Below are positions 33,516 to 33,545 of a stretch of 33,545 bases of DNA, one piece after another. Where the stretch lies: the NCBI GenBank assembly GCA_021850095.1, contig JAJZRX010000034.1, positions 1 to 33,545 on the forward strand, written 5' to 3'. Each line of letters starts with the position of its first letter. The first letter of the stretch is position 1. The notes beneath the pieces are model-generated. The model was not told where the DNA came from. It ran no database searches and was given only the letters and a program-made list of their open reading frames with translations. The stretch is from Deltaproteobacteria bacterium (GTDB lineage Bacteria > Desulfobacterota > Desulfuromonadia > Geobacterales > Pseudopelobacteraceae). Both the position numbers and the translations under genes were made by a program.

Positions 33516-33545
33516 ATGAAGATGAATCGAATTCAGTTTCAACCC
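33516..33545 (+). CDS. IS1595-family transposase, 5' end cut by the window
   Basis: Ten codons, MKMNRIQFQP, run off the right edge. The NxIQFQP start is typical of IS1595-family transposases, whose sequence usually continues GLSM and a zinc-ribbon. GAGGAG (33504-33509) precedes the ATG. The left end of the element should lie in 33403-33515, but I could not identify a terminal repeat. Whether the gene is intact cannot be seen. Confidence 0.55.
   Translation, partial: MKMNRIQFQP

Overview
The window looks like a chromosomal segment of a Desulfuromonadia/Geobacterales bacterium (Geobacter, Pelobacter or Trichlorobacter type). This rests on protein character and gene neighbourhoods: a lexA-dinB SOS operon, a YedF plus DUF3343 selenium pair, a fused YlxR/L7Ae protein before infB, a short NusA, and moderately high GC. 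No database search was possible, so the genus is an inference. Almost everything is dense housekeeping DNA; no gap without a gene exceeds 200 bases, and no tRNA, CRISPR array or prophage was seen. Both edges are informative. The left edge carries, on the minus strand, an rRNA-type boxA and leader, so a 16S gene probably lies just outside. The right edge cuts into the first ten codons of an IS1595-like transposase.

Layout: 1-95 (minus), putative rrn leader. 144-368, a small membrane protein, then a possible six-codon mini-ORF and a terminator. 535-2618, SOS operon lexA / small DUF6504-like gene / dinB, with a LexA operator candidate on the -10 box. 2635-3087, a DUF1499 lipoprotein. 10137 down to 3089 (minus), one long operon from a single clear promoter: ffh, rpsP, khpA, rimM, trmD, a SPOUT methyltransferase, rplS, rnhB, a membrane metallophosphoesterase and an outer-membrane barrel. 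11040-10151 (minus), DUF3343 and yedF. 11078-11849 (plus), a membrane protein and a DciA-like protein. 13595-11916 (minus), ettA. 13751-14242, a ferritin-like protein. 14441-17128, sucA without its E2/E3 partners.

17227-22482 holds the least explained block: a pseudo-receiver/inner-membrane protein, a periplasmic LysM protein and a complete PilB/GspE-like motor ATPase, with no pilin, PilC or secretin gene beside them. Two of the three genes have good sigma70 promoters, and the ATPase has an unusual leader. This is the best candidate for an undescribed envelope-spanning system.

22672-30037 is the translation operon rimP-nusA-ylxR/L7Ae-infB-rbfA-nrnA-truB. It is preceded by a leader with mutually exclusive hairpins and interrupted by a hairpin that covers the rbfA ribosome-binding site. 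Then, on the minus strand, come a 17-codon upstream ORF, a B12 radical SAM enzyme, a PagL-like lipid A deacylase and an 87-residue unknown, probably an envelope-lipid operon. The mutM (fpg) gene runs divergently on plus, followed by the cut insertion sequence.
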